A stretch of 64,000 nucleotides of DNA, from assembly GCA_022567155.1 (NCBI GenBank), contig JADFHN010000012.1, positions 1-64,000 of the forward strand. Direction: 5' to 3'. This document shows, piece by piece, positions 48,072 to 57,232 of the stretch. Within the stretch, counting starts at the first letter, position 1; the number at the start of each line of letters is the position of its first letter. The notes below the pieces were generated by a model that made no database searches, was not told the origin of the DNA, and saw only the letters and a list, made by a program, of their open reading frames with translations. This DNA is from Bacteroidota bacterium (GTDB lineage: Bacteria; Bacteroidota; Bacteroidia; Cytophagales; Cyclobacteriaceae). A program made the translations under genes and the position numbers.

Positions 48072-48156
48072 ATTTTACCAAAAAGGAAAATTCGTTAATA
48101 ATCTTAAAAAAAGGCAATATGATATAGACCACTACGTTTACTAAACGAAGTATCTA

Positions 48157-48753
48157 ATGAGAAGGAATAATTTGAGCGACAGTGAGTTGGTTGCACTATA
48201 TCAAAACGGTAACGAAGAGGCCTTTGAGGAATTGGTTAACAGGTACAAGGCCAGAATATTCACATCCATATATCTTATCGTCAAAGATAATTATCTGGCG
48301 GAAGACATTTTGCAGGAAACTTTTATCAAAGCCATTAATACAATTAAGCGTGGCAAATATAACGAAGAAGGTAAATTTCTTCCCTGGATTATGAGAATTG
48401 CCCATAACCTTGCCGTAGATCATTTCAGAAAAAGCAAACGGTTTCCTGTAGTCGTCATGGAAGACGGCAGTCCCGTTTTCAATACCGTTAATTTTTCTGA
48501 GGCACCCTTTGAAACGGTTCAAATTCAAAAAGAAATACAGGATAAAGTACGATACCTGATACAGGATCTTCCTGATACACAAAAGCAGGTACTGATCATG
48601 AGACATTATATGGATCTTAGTTTTCAGGAAATTGCCGATACCACTGGCGTAAGTATAAATACGGCATTGGGAAGGATGCGGTATGCCCTGATCAATTTAC
48701 GTAAGAGAATGAAAAAATATAAAATTGCCTATGACCAAAATTTTTACCCATGA
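48157..48753 (+). CDS. ECF-type RNA polymerase sigma factor
   Basis: A 198-residue sigma-70 family protein. Region 2 is seen in ELVALYQNGNEEAFEELVNR and YLAEDILQETFIKAINTI plus WIMRIAHNLAVDHFRKSKR, and region 4 in LPDTQKQVLIMRHYMDLSFQ and EIADTTGVSINTALGRMRYA. Regions 1 and 3 are absent, which places it among extracytoplasmic-function sigmas. It overlaps the start of a 90-residue protein by 23 bases, and nth follows. A conventional membrane anti-sigma factor is not present. Confidence 0.93.
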   Translation: MRRNNLSDSELVALYQNGNEEAFEELVNRYKARIFTSIYLIVKDNYLAEDILQETFIKAINTIKRGKYNEEGKFLPWIMRIAHNLAVDHFRKSKRFPVVVMEDGSPVFNTVNFSEAPFETVQIQKEIQDKVRYLIQDLPDTQKQVLIMRHYMDLSFQEIADTTGVSINTALGRMRYALINLRKRMKKYKIAYDQNFYP

Positions 48754-49000
48754 TGATGTAGTCAGGTATCTTTATAATGAAATACCATCAGATCAAAAAT
48801 CAGAGTTTGAAAATGCATTGATATGCGACAATGAGCTGCTGGATTTATTCCATGAGTTAAGAGCAGTGAAGAAGAAATTAGGAAAAGCAGTAAAAAATCC
48901 GTCCAATCAGGTCATCAAAAGTATTCTTGATTACTCCAAATCCTTTAATTTGCATGCTATAAAAAACAAATACAGACATGCAAAGAAAAGAGCGGTTTAA
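48731..49000 (+). CDS. Small soluble protein coupled to the ECF sigma gene
   Basis: An 89-residue protein from ATG 48731; a TTG two codons earlier is also possible. The N-terminal half (THDDVVRYLYNEIPSDQKSE, FENALICDNELLDLFHELR) resembles the helical N-terminal domain of ECF anti-sigma factors, though without a membrane helix or an HxxxCxxC zinc site. The C-terminal part is basic (KNKYRHAKKRA). Overlaps with both neighbours (23 bases each) indicate translational coupling. It may modulate the sigma factor; that is inference from position and the weak likeness. Confidence 0.7.
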   Translation: MTKIFTHDDVVRYLYNEIPSDQKSEFENALICDNELLDLFHELRAVKKKLGKAVKNPSNQVIKSILDYSKSFNLHAIKNKYRHAKKRAV

Positions 49001-49622
49001 AGAGTTAATTGACTATTTTACACACCACAACCCTGACGCAGAAACCGAGCTTGAATACGGTAGTCCCTATGAGCTTCTGGTTGCAACAATACTTAGTGCC
49101 CGGTGCACTGATAAGCGGGTGAACATCGTTACGCCGGCTTTGTTCGAAAAATTCCCGACGGCCGAACATATGGCCTCAGGTAGCGCCGAGGAAGTTTTTC
49201 CCTATATTAAATCAGTTACATTCCCCAACAACAAATCGAAGCACCTCTACGGTATGGCACGTATGCTTGTGGATGATTTTGGCTCGGAAGTGCCGTCAGA
49301 CGCGAAAGACCTTCAAAAACTACCGGGTGTGGGCAGAAAAACCGCCAACGTAATATCATCTGTTATTTATAACCAGCCTGCGATGGCGGTTGACACTCAC
49401 GTTTTTCGAGTTTCCAGACGGCTGGGGTTGGTAAGCCAGAATGTCAAAACTCCGCTGGAGGTAGAAAAGCAACTGGTGAAAAACATACCTGAAAAACACA
49501 TTTCTGTGGCGCATCACTGGCTAATACTGCATGGCAGATATGTGTGCCTTGCACGCACACCCAAGTGCGAATCATGCAAGATCAGCTATTTCTGCCTGTA
49601 TTTTGAAAAGCATTTTGGGTGA
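48978..49622 (+). CDS. nth: Endonuclease III
   Basis: A 214-residue base-excision repair glycosylase/AP lyase. The helix-hairpin-helix LPGVGRKTANVI holds the catalytic Lys, and the catalytic Asp is in MAVDTHVFRVSRRLGL. A C-terminal iron-sulfur site C-x6-C-x2-C-x5-C is seen in CLARTPKCESCKISYFC. All features of active Nth are present. The start overlaps the preceding small gene by 23 bases, so it is probably expressed with the sigma factor. Confidence 0.96.
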   Translation: MQRKERFKELIDYFTHHNPDAETELEYGSPYELLVATILSARCTDKRVNIVTPALFEKFPTAEHMASGSAEEVFPYIKSVTFPNNKSKHLYGMARMLVDDFGSEVPSDAKDLQKLPGVGRKTANVISSVIYNQPAMAVDTHVFRVSRRLGLVSQNVKTPLEVEKQLVKNIPEKHISVAHHWLILHGRYVCLARTPKCESCKISYFCLYFEKHFG

Positions 49623-49839
49623 TACACATCGATTATTATGGAATGACAACCTCCGGCAGTACCCGGCGGAAACTAAGTAGCGTAATTTTTCATGCTGATT
49701 AAGCAGCAATTAATTCTTTGTGGTAAACGAAAAGCAAAAAGTGCAAGGGATATAAGTGGTTGAAAAATTCGACGCGAATTGATGATCATCATATCCGCAC
49801 GATTAACACTAAATTTCCGGTACATTTATAAATTAAATT

Positions 49840-51699
49840 ATGTGCGGCATTCACTTTATTCTGGATAAAAATAAGCGTCTGACGGAAGAACCGGTTCAGA
49901 AAATGATCAATGCCACAGTGTACAGAGGCCCGGATGACTTTGGCTTTCAGGTATTTGAAACCCCTTCGTGCATTTACTTCCTTGGTGCCAACAGGCTCCG
50001 GATAACAGATGTTACAAAGTATGCCCATCAGCCATTTACATCCGGAGATGGTTTCAGTTCACTTGTTTATAATGGGGAGATATATGATTATTCCATTCTT
50101 AAAAGTCAACAGCTTAAAGATGGCAAAATCTTCCGCTCCGGATCGGACACCGAAGTGCTTTTTAATTTACTTGCTGAGAGTCAGGAAAAAGAGCTGGAGC
50201 AACTGAACGGAATGTATTCGTTTGTATATCTGAACAAGAATACTGACGATGTGCTGCTTGCCCGCGATCCCTGGGGGATGAAACCGCTCTTTTACTACGA
50301 AGACTCCGATTTCTTTATTGCCTCCTCAGAGATAAAGGCCATCCTTGCTTCAGGTCTTGTAAAAAAGGTGCTGAATGAAAAAGCTGTGCACGATTACCTG
50401 CAATACCGATACGTGTGCCGTCCGGATACATTTTTTGAAAATATTTTAGAACTCGAAACCGGCGGGTTTATCCAGGTCAGAAACGGGAAAGTCACGAAGA
50501 ACGAAACTATCCCCCAATCAGCAAACGAACCGGACAGCGAAATGTATCAGCCGGGCCGGCGTGACGGCGAAATCGTACAACAGGCAGAAACACTTCTCGT
50601 AAATTCCCTCCTGCACCATCTGCCGGCACAGGGTTCGGCCGGCTTGTTTCTGAGTGGCGGCGTTGACTCTACACTTATTCTGGCATTGTTAAGAGAAAAC
50701 GGCTACAGCAACTTTCCAGCCTATTCGTTTGTAACCTCCGTAAAAGACAGGCCTTTTGGCACACGGGACTATAAATACGCGGCCCTCGCTGCAAAAACGT
50801 ACCATGCCGAACATCATCAGATAGAAACTGACGCTTCGATGCTTGAGAATATTGACGACTATATTTCCAGGATCGATCAGCCAGTCGGCGACAGCGGTGC
50901 ACTAATGACCTACCTGTTGTCACAAAAGGTGGCAAAAAACCATAAAATCGTGCTGAGTGGGGCCGGAGCCGACGAATTGTTTGGGGGCTACAACAGGCAC
51001 GCTGCATTTCGGATGTATCTTAAGAATTATAAGTTTTTAAGTCTGATGAAGGGGCCCGGAATGTTCGGGGCAAACATATTTGCCACCGTTTCCAATGAAA
51101 GCGGGAGGTTAATACAGAAGTTCTTCGTCAATCTGGACAAGGACCCATCTGTTACTTACAATAAATTTCTTTCCTTCGGCCAACTGTCATCCCGGGCGGA
51201 CACTTCACTATGGCCCTCAGATGGACCTGAAAATATAAATTACCACCTTGGCAAGGCGCTCGAACACGACAGAATGAACTACCTGGTTTCTGACGTATTG
51301 ACAATCAGCGATCGTATGACGATGCTTGCGGGCATCGAAATGCGCCTGCCCTACCTTGACCGGGAACTGAGCCGGTATGCTTGTTCACTGCCACCGGAGC
51401 GTCTTTTAGCAAATGGTAAAAAATGGATTCTTAAAGAAATGCTACAGAAGAGAAATGGCAAAATATTCTGCCGGAGAAGCAAGGAAGGATTCGGATTACC
51501 TTTTGGCGGTTGGATGGATATAAATCATACAGGTGCCTGGTCGTTTCTTGAAAGTGAAAATTCACTGGTCTTTAAATTTATAGAAAAGAATCGTATTCTT
51601 GAGTTGAAAAGTATTCATCAAAAATCGAAAGCAAATTATGCTCTTGAATTATGGGCGGTGATGGTACTTGCAAAATGGCTTGATTTTACCTTCGGTTAA
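49840..51699 (+). CDS. asnB: Asparagine synthase (glutamine-hydrolysing)
   Basis: A 619-residue two-domain enzyme. The class II glutaminase domain starts with the nucleophile Cys2 (MCGIHFIL), with YRGPDDFGF and LVYNGEIYDY in the active site. The synthetase domain has the ATP pyrophosphatase loop FLSGGVDSTLIL and VLSGAGADELFGGYNRH. It converts aspartate and glutamine to asparagine, or amidates another acid: AsnB paralogues next to glycosyltransferases often act in surface polysaccharide loci. The stop and the next gene's ATG overlap by one base (TAATG). Confidence 0.92.
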   Translation: MCGIHFILDKNKRLTEEPVQKMINATVYRGPDDFGFQVFETPSCIYFLGANRLRITDVTKYAHQPFTSGDGFSSLVYNGEIYDYSILKSQQLKDGKIFRSGSDTEVLFNLLAESQEKELEQLNGMYSFVYLNKNTDDVLLARDPWGMKPLFYYEDSDFFIASSEIKAILASGLVKKVLNEKAVHDYLQYRYVCRPDTFFENILELETGGFIQVRNGKVTKNETIPQSANEPDSEMYQPGRRDGEIVQQAETLLVNSLLHHLPAQGSAGLFLSGGVDSTLILALLRENGYSNFPAYSFVTSVKDRPFGTRDYKYAALAAKTYHAEHHQIETDASMLENIDDYISRIDQPVGDSGALMTYLLSQKVAKNHKIVLSGAGADELFGGYNRHAAFRMYLKNYKFLSLMKGPGMFGANIFATVSNESGRLIQKFFVNLDKDPSVTYNKFLSFGQLSSRADTSLWPSDGPENINYHLGKALEHDRMNYLVSDVLTISDRMTMLAGIEMRLPYLDRELSRYACSLPPERLLANGKKWILKEMLQKRNGKIFCRRSKEGFGLPFGGWMDINHTGAWSFLESENSLVFKFIEKNRILELKSIHQKSKANYALELWAVMVLAKWLDFTFG

Positions 51700-52886
51700 T
51701 GAAAATTATTTATCTGCACCAATATTTTAAGACACCGGAAGAGGGTGGGCCTATACGGTCGTATTATCTTGCAAAAGGGCTTGTGGACTACGGTATAGAG
51801 GTTGAAATGATTACTGCCCATAATAAGCCTTCTAAAGTCATTAAAGAGGTTGATGGCATCTGCGTGCATTATCTCCCGGTTCACTACGACAATTCATTTA
51901 GCTTTCAGCAGCGAGTCATTTCATTTCTTAAGTTTATGTACATGGCAATAGATGAGGCTGCTGCAATAATAGGGGCCGACCTTTGCTTTGCCACCAGCAC
52001 ACCACTAACCATAGGACTGGCGGCCATTAAAATAAAGGAAAAGTTTTCTATTCCTTATCACTTTGAAGTCCGCGATCTCTGGCCGGAAGCGCCGATTCAA
52101 ATGGGCGCCATCAGTAACCCCTGGTTGCTGCGCTACACCCGCGATATGGAACAACGCATTTATGATCAGGCGGAGAAGATCATTGCCCTTTCTCCCGGAA
52201 TTCATGACAATATTGTGAAGAAAGTTTCCAATAAAAAAGTTGCATTAATACCCAATATGTCGGATGTCAACTTTTTTGAACCTCAGAAAAAGAATCCATA
52301 TTTGGAGGATGTTTTCAGGACAAATAATAAATTTGTGGTCAGCTACTTTGGGGCTATTGGCAAGGCAAACCATCTCGAATATCTCCTCGAAGCCGCCCGG
52401 GTAAGCCTCGACAGGCAACTTCCCGTTAAATTCCTTGTTGTGGGCGATGGAGCCGAAAAAAACCGGCTCGAAAAACTGGGGCATCACCGAAAGCTTGTGA
52501 ACGTGGAATTTCTTCCATTTATGAATAAAAAAGAGCTCCGTGAGCTATTGAATGTGACCGATGCTGCCTATATCTCGTTTGCCAACAAGCCTATCCTCGA
52601 AACCAACAGCCCGAATAAATTTTTCGATGCGCTGGCATCAGGCAAACTCGTGGTTACGAATACCAAAGGATGGATACGCGAGCTGGCAGAAGTTAATCAG
52701 TGTGGTTTTTATACCGACCCGGAAAAGCCCCCTGATTTTGTAGAAAAAATCAGCCCGTTTATAAAAGATAAAACAAGGTTGAACCGTTTTCAGCAAAATG
52801 CCCGCAAACTGGGTGAAGAGCAATTTTCAAGACAGCAGCAGGTCAGTGAGTTGATAAATGTGCTTACGGAAATTCCGAATATCTGA
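51699..52886 (+). CDS. Glycosyltransferase family 4 protein (WbuB-like)
   Basis: A 395-residue GT-B fold enzyme. The N-terminal acceptor domain begins MKIIYLHQYFKTPEEGGPIR. The donor domain carries VSYFGAIGKANHLEYLLEAA, KFLVVGDGAEKNRLEKL and the EX7E-like segment near ETNSPNKFFDALASGKLVV. It resembles WbuB-type N-acetylamino-sugar transferases of O-antigen and capsule pathways. One-base overlap with asnB indicates an operon. No other polysaccharide genes are nearby, so the product is unknown. Confidence 0.9.
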   Translation: MKIIYLHQYFKTPEEGGPIRSYYLAKGLVDYGIEVEMITAHNKPSKVIKEVDGICVHYLPVHYDNSFSFQQRVISFLKFMYMAIDEAAAIIGADLCFATSTPLTIGLAAIKIKEKFSIPYHFEVRDLWPEAPIQMGAISNPWLLRYTRDMEQRIYDQAEKIIALSPGIHDNIVKKVSNKKVALIPNMSDVNFFEPQKKNPYLEDVFRTNNKFVVSYFGAIGKANHLEYLLEAARVSLDRQLPVKFLVVGDGAEKNRLEKLGHHRKLVNVEFLPFMNKKELRELLNVTDAAYISFANKPILETNSPNKFFDALASGKLVVTNTKGWIRELAEVNQCGFYTDPEKPPDFVEKISPFIKDKTRLNRFQQNARKLGEEQFSRQQQVSELINVLTEIPNI

Positions 52887-53075
52887 CTTAAAAAAGGAAA
52901 TAATGTGGTTTCCGTATCAGAAGCCTGATGTATATGCGTTATTGGATCAGAATATGTCACCATGTAGCTAAAACAGCTATTGTTGACGGCGAAGGAAGCA
53001 TAGGTGAAGACAAGGAAAAGTCTGTCAACCGACATTATCTGTTAGGTCTGTGAATATCAATTCCAATTTATTCTT

Positions 53076-53653
53076 TTAATGAATTAGCCTTAAAGCTTCT
53101 TTTCTGCTTAATTTTTTAAGTTCGGTTTTGTTTACAAAATCAACCACCCAACCTGGATTTACTCTGCTGTAATTTCTTAGAATCCAACCTATAGCTTTAT
53201 TGATGAAAAATTCTTTTGAACCAAGAAGTGAATTTATTACAAATGTTAAAAATTCGGTATCTAAATTGTCTTTGTAATTTAGTTGGAATAGGACAGATGA
53301 CCTTTGTAACCAGGTATTTTTAGAAGCAATCCATTTTTCTACATATTTCGCTCTTTGATCAGGGTAAATTTTAAAATATTCACCAATTAATTTGGATGAA
53401 ATAAAATCAACTGTATCCCACCAGGATTTATTGGTTACCATAAATTCAAAAAGTTCAATGTCTTTTTTCTCAAATTATTTTTCGGAGGTAAATATGCTCT
53501 AATCAAAAATGGTTTCTGAATTTCTCGTCTTAATGGTGTTTTAATTCCGTAAAATTCAAATTGATTTTTCATGTACGCTTTTTGTCCGAGTGCAATTTCG
53601 GTATTTGCGTTTTTTTCAAATTCAGTTTCTAACATGTTTATGAAATCTATCAT
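53076..53653 (-). pseudogene. AlkD-like DNA alkylation repair gene, deleted in the middle
   Basis: AlkD-family HEAT-repeat DNA glycosylases have about 230 residues. The first part (EIALGQKAYMKNQFEFYGIK, PLRREIQKPFL, YLPPKNNLRKK) breaks off near 53470. After an out-of-frame join, homology resumes as KDIELFEFMVTNKSWWDTVD and continues to NKAIGWILRNYSRVNPGWVV and LKKLSRKEALRLIH. Roughly 35 residues between PPKN and KDIELFEF are missing and the frame is shifted at an A-rich junction (53462-53472). The base composition is more AT-rich than the neighbours, which may reflect transfer or decay. Confidence 0.82.
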
Positions 53654-53833
53654 TTTTTCAATTTTCCCTGCTCACAAACAACTAGTTATATATACTATAA
53701 ATATATAAACATGTCCACGTATTTTCCGGGGGTACAGGGTATTTTCTCCACACCTTTTCCGGCTATCTGTCATAGATTGCAATGCTTTGTATGTTGTAAA
53801 TAGAAGTGATATTCCATGATCAGCATTAGGTTA

Positions 53834-54856
53834 TCAGAACAACCCCGGCGCCTTCCCCTTATAATTCGATGCCTTAAAAATATTCATCGCATCCTTTTTA
53901 CCCATAAGGCCAGCCAGCGAAACTTCAGGATGGTCCTCCATGTACTTCCTGACTATTTCCCATCCGACCCAGGCGCCGATACGGCCCGGGCACACTGCTG
54001 ATATCTCATAGGTATTGGGCCTTTCGCCCAAAAATTTCTCTTTGATGATATGACTGGTTTCAAACAGCAATTCATTTTGAATAAAATTTCCCCAGATAAT
54101 ATGCTGGTTGTCAGATACATCCGTCAGTTCTTTTTCCGTGTACCAGATGATCAGACTGTCAGGTGCGCATGGCAGCATTTTCTGTGTGAAATAGTACTTT
54201 TTGCCATAAAACACCATATCGGCAAGCATAGTATTATCCGAATAATCGGTTGCGATGTAATTGTCTGACAGAAGCAGCATTATTGCCGGCACAATGTATT
54301 GCTTCTGGTAACGTCTGAGAATATAATCCGGATAACTGTTGGGTCTGTAGGTGGCATCCGGGCCAATGTAATAATCGAGCCCGATAATTATCAGCGTGTC
54401 GGAAACGTACATTTCGCTGGTGTAAAAGCCGGTAACGAGTGTTTGTATTTTCGGGGTTTTGGCACCCGGAAAAAATTTCCGCATATAAGCAAAAGCTTCT
54501 TCAAAATCCGCTTTCAGATCGCGCATGTCACCAAAAACACGCCGTGTTTCTTCCAGCAAAACGGCGATATCCGGGTCTGTAATCATGCTGAACAGTCTTT
54601 CAGCCAACACGGTGTCGTTGGGATACTGATCGCTGCCGAGAAATTCATTTTTCAGTATCTTGTGATGGGTAAGAAACGCAAGCACTTCTTCCACAGATTC
54701 TGACCTATATAATGTATCCTCGAGGCGCTCAATTTTAACCTCTTCCATTAATGATTTTATCTCGCCGGGAGGTTTGCAATTAGTGTCGCACCCGCCTAGA
54801 AGAAATGCCAGGGATACAAGTGAAAGGAATTTGATTATGGTTTTAAAAAATATCAT
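53834..54856 (-). CDS. gldB: Gliding motility lipoprotein GldB
   Basis: A 340-residue lipoprotein with signal MIFFKTIIKFLSLVSLAFLL and lipobox LLGGC. The family landmarks are the IERLEDTLYR start, FFPGAKTPKIQTLVTGFYTS, DTLIIIGLDYYIGPD and the C-terminal GRIGAWVGWEIVRKYMED with LMGKKDAMNIFKASNYKGKA. GldB is required for gliding in Flavobacterium and is widespread in the phylum, including non-gliders; its exact role is not known. It stands apart from gldKLMN. Confidence 0.9.
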   Translation of the reverse strand: MIFFKTIIKFLSLVSLAFLLGGCDTNCKPPGEIKSLMEEVKIERLEDTLYRSESVEEVLAFLTHHKILKNEFLGSDQYPNDTVLAERLFSMITDPDIAVLLEETRRVFGDMRDLKADFEEAFAYMRKFFPGAKTPKIQTLVTGFYTSEMYVSDTLIIIGLDYYIGPDATYRPNSYPDYILRRYQKQYIVPAIMLLLSDNYIATDYSDNTMLADMVFYGKKYYFTQKMLPCAPDSLIIWYTEKELTDVSDNQHIIWGNFIQNELLFETSHIIKEKFLGERPNTYEISAVCPGRIGAWVGWEIVRKYMEDHPEVSLAGLMGKKDAMNIFKASNYKGKAPGLF

Positions 54857-55182
54857 CTCCGCAAATAAACATAATTCTGTAATTTTTAGTATAAAGCTTT
54901 ACAGTTAACATTATCATAAACAGTAAATTGAGGCGTAGATTTATGCTATAAATAGGAAAATTTATACGAAAATAAACTCCAAACAATCTTATTGTTGGTA
55001 ACCAAATGGATTTGTTTATCAACCTAATAAATTGATTATCAATTGATTATTGTATAAAATCCTGTTTTAGTCAATTTTTCAACATGGAAAAGGGATTGAG
55101 AAATAAAACAATTATTCATATGATTTTGTACCTTTCTTTTAGTATCATGGTAGGATTAAACAGATAATTAAAAATAATTAAC
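54857..55182. other. AT-rich intergenic region between gldB and the GPP34 gene
   Basis: About 326 AT-rich bases between divergent genes. It probably holds both promoters, but no pair of boxes fits TTTG/TAnnTTTG well. No RNA gene or repeat was seen. Confidence 0.5.
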
Positions 55183-55860
55183 ATGAAACTGAATCTGATT
55201 GAGCAATTTCTCCTGATAGCCCTCGACGATGATGAGGGACGGTTTGTCACGGATACCACGTATTTATACAACGGCTTTGCAGGTGCCATTTTAATGGAGT
55301 TGGCCATTCTTGATAAAATTGAATTGCAGAAAAAAAAGGTAGTGGTTACAGGCAAGCCGGATACGGAGGAGCCTGTTCTGGATCAGTCCATTAAGGCCAT
55401 TCAGAATCTGAAAGAAGGAAAAACCGTTGGTTTCTGGATCGGCACCTTCAACGCCAATGCAAAAGATATCAAAGAGATCGTGCTTCAGGAGTTAATTGAT
55501 AAAGGTATTTTGAGAAGGGAAAAAGGTAAAATATTTTGGGTTATTCCGTACGTTAAATACCCCACTGATAATCCTGTACCCGAAAATAAAGTACGTGCGC
55601 AAATACAGGACATCATCATGGATCAAACCGAACCTGAACCGAGGGACCTCATGCTATTGAGTCTGATCGATGTTTGTGAACTGACAAGAGAAGCCTTCCG
55701 TTCAAAAGAAGTTTTCAGGAAGGCAGGTAAGCGAATTGTAGCATTGACGCAACCAAATGCCCTCAGCAATGTATTGGATCCGGATATTCAAAAAATTCAT
55801 GTTGCGGTTATGGCTGCCACAAGATCAGCAGTTACTGCTTCTACCACACCTATGGTCTGA
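55183..55860 (+). CDS. GPP34 (GOLPH3-like) family protein
   Basis: A 225-residue helical protein. The N-terminal signature MKLNLIEQFLLIALDDDEG and LYNGFAGAILMELAILDKIE matches the GPP34 fold known from the Golgi phosphoprotein GOLPH3/Vps74, which binds phosphatidylinositol 4-phosphate. Bacterial members occur mainly in Actinomycetota and scattered other phyla and are uncharacterised. LVELI-like helices continue to LMLLSLIDVCELTREAF and a short hydrophobic end. No signal peptide is visible; it may be a peripheral membrane protein. It is a single gene with no obvious partner. Confidence 0.85.
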   Translation: MKLNLIEQFLLIALDDDEGRFVTDTTYLYNGFAGAILMELAILDKIELQKKKVVVTGKPDTEEPVLDQSIKAIQNLKEGKTVGFWIGTFNANAKDIKEIVLQELIDKGILRREKGKIFWVIPYVKYPTDNPVPENKVRAQIQDIIMDQTEPEPRDLMLLSLIDVCELTREAFRSKEVFRKAGKRIVALTQPNALSNVLDPDIQKIHVAVMAATRSAVTASTTPMV

Positions 55861-55896
55861 CCGGTGATACGTCTTACATTTCAATTAACACGTAAC

Positions 55897-56130
55897 TCAA
55901 TAGCCTCGTAGCGTGTGCCTGACTTTCTGCTTTTTCATCCGTTTTTGAGTGGAAATATACGAGCGGGTTGAATAGCCGCCTTTGGTTGCGCGTTTGTAAT
56001 TTTTGAATTTTCCACTGCCTTCCTTAGGTTCAGATTTATAAAAACCATACGACGGACATGTTGCTACGGAATAATATCCGCAACCGGCTAACATAAACAC
56101 GCATATTAGGATAATAAATACCCGTATCAT
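55897..56130 (-). CDS. Small lipoprotein of unknown function
   Basis: A 77-residue protein: signal MIRVFIILICVFMLAGC with lipobox LAGC, then a mature part of about 60 residues that is very basic and rich in Tyr, Ser and Lys (CPSYGFYKSEP, STQKRMKKQKVRHTLRGY). Similar short basic lipoproteins are frequent in Bacteroidota and have no assigned function. It converges with the GPP34 gene 36 bases away. Confidence 0.65.
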   Translation of the reverse strand: MIRVFIILICVFMLAGCGYYSVATCPSYGFYKSEPKEGSGKFKNYKRATKGGYSTRSYISTQKRMKKQKVRHTLRGY

Positions 56131-56220
56131 TTAACCTGCGAATATAATATCAATATGGGATTTATCCGTAACAACAGGATGAATCTGGACGGGCATAAGA
56201 AACGGGGTTTCAGGATGATA

Positions 56221-56364
56221 TCAGCCTGGATATAGCCTGCCATTTTTGATCGGTAATGCGCCATAGTAAAAAAAAGAAACACCTCCGGCTCCGCCGTCAA
56301 TAACTGCATGATACGCTTTTTCAAGTTGCGCTGCACTAAGTTCGGGAACATACAATCCCGAAAA
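56221..56364 (-). pseudogene. Possible C-terminal remnant of a TIM-barrel-like enzyme
   Basis: On the minus strand a stop-free stretch reads LYVPELSAAQLEKAYHAVID, GGAGGVSFFYYGAL and ends LYPG-stop at 56221. The pattern of a helix followed by GxxGVSxF resembles the last helix-strand unit of glycoside-hydrolase-like barrels. It has no start and an in-frame stop just upstream. The rest of 56131-56544 shows no gene. Weak call. Confidence 0.25.
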
Positions 56365-56544
56365 AGGGGCGCATTATTTATTTTTCAGAGTCACTAAAGC
56401 GACAAGTGATTGTTTTAGTGGGAGTAATAGCAGCAAAACAATGAATTTACGGAAACACAGCAAACTACATACCTCCAAATGAGTGATAGGAAATAGCCGT
56501 TAATTTATTTGAGAAGAATGGCAGCTTGTTGTATTTTCATGCGG

Positions 56545-57177
56545 ATGAAAACATTTGCCTGCATAGTATTGGCATTTCTGCTCGGGTTACATGTGCCGGC
56601 TTTTTCCCAGTCAGTAAGGTTGGGTATAAAATTCAGTCCTACCGTTATATTCAACAGGTTTGTTTCAAATTCAGACTCTATCGCCATCGATAACACACGG
56701 GACGACAAACGGTTTACATTCGGTCTGACAGCCGATTTCGGTCTGACGGACAATTACTTTTTCAGCACCGGCGTATTGTACAGCCTGCGTAAGGTGACCT
56801 TTGCTGCTGTAAACCTGAATTCCGGTGAATTGGATGCGGAGCAGTACAGCCTGGAATACATCGAATTACCATTGACGCTGAAACTATACACAAATGACAT
56901 CGGAGTAGATTCGAAGATATATTTTCAGCCGGGCTTCACTATGGACTTTCTGGTAAACTGGAAGGGAATTAATAAAAATGACAACCGGGTTAAAGATTTT
57001 AACTTTTTTGATTCCTCTTTTTACATCGGGGCTGGCTGGGATAAACAGCTTGGCGTAACTACCTCTTTTTTTGCTGGGTTGTTTTATCAACGGGGCCTGG
57101 TTGACATTGCCAACAAAAATGATGACATCACGTTAAAGAACGATCTGTTGGGCCTGGACCTGGGGCTACGGTTTTAG
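56545..57177 (+). CDS. PorT-like outer-membrane beta-barrel protein
   Basis: About 210 residues from ATG 56545, where MKTFACIVLAFLLGLHVPAF gives a signal ending FSQS; an upstream in-frame start at 56509 adds 12 residues. The mature part alternates short amphipathic strands (RLGIKFSPTVIFNR, FTFGLTADFGL, NYFFSTGVLYSLR) and ends in the C-terminal pattern LGLDLGLRF with a terminal Phe, as in eight-stranded barrels of the PorT/outer-membrane beta-barrel group. No partner gene is evident, so the role is unknown. Confidence 0.8.
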   Translation: MKTFACIVLAFLLGLHVPAFSQSVRLGIKFSPTVIFNRFVSNSDSIAIDNTRDDKRFTFGLTADFGLTDNYFFSTGVLYSLRKVTFAAVNLNSGELDAEQYSLEYIELPLTLKLYTNDIGVDSKIYFQPGFTMDFLVNWKGINKNDNRVKDFNFFDSSFYIGAGWDKQLGVTTSFFAGLFYQRGLVDIANKNDDITLKNDLLGLDLGLRF

Positions 57178-57232
57178 TTCAGTTAATAATCTGAATTCTA
57201 CAAAAATCTTTTCTTGCCAACAACTGACTGAC

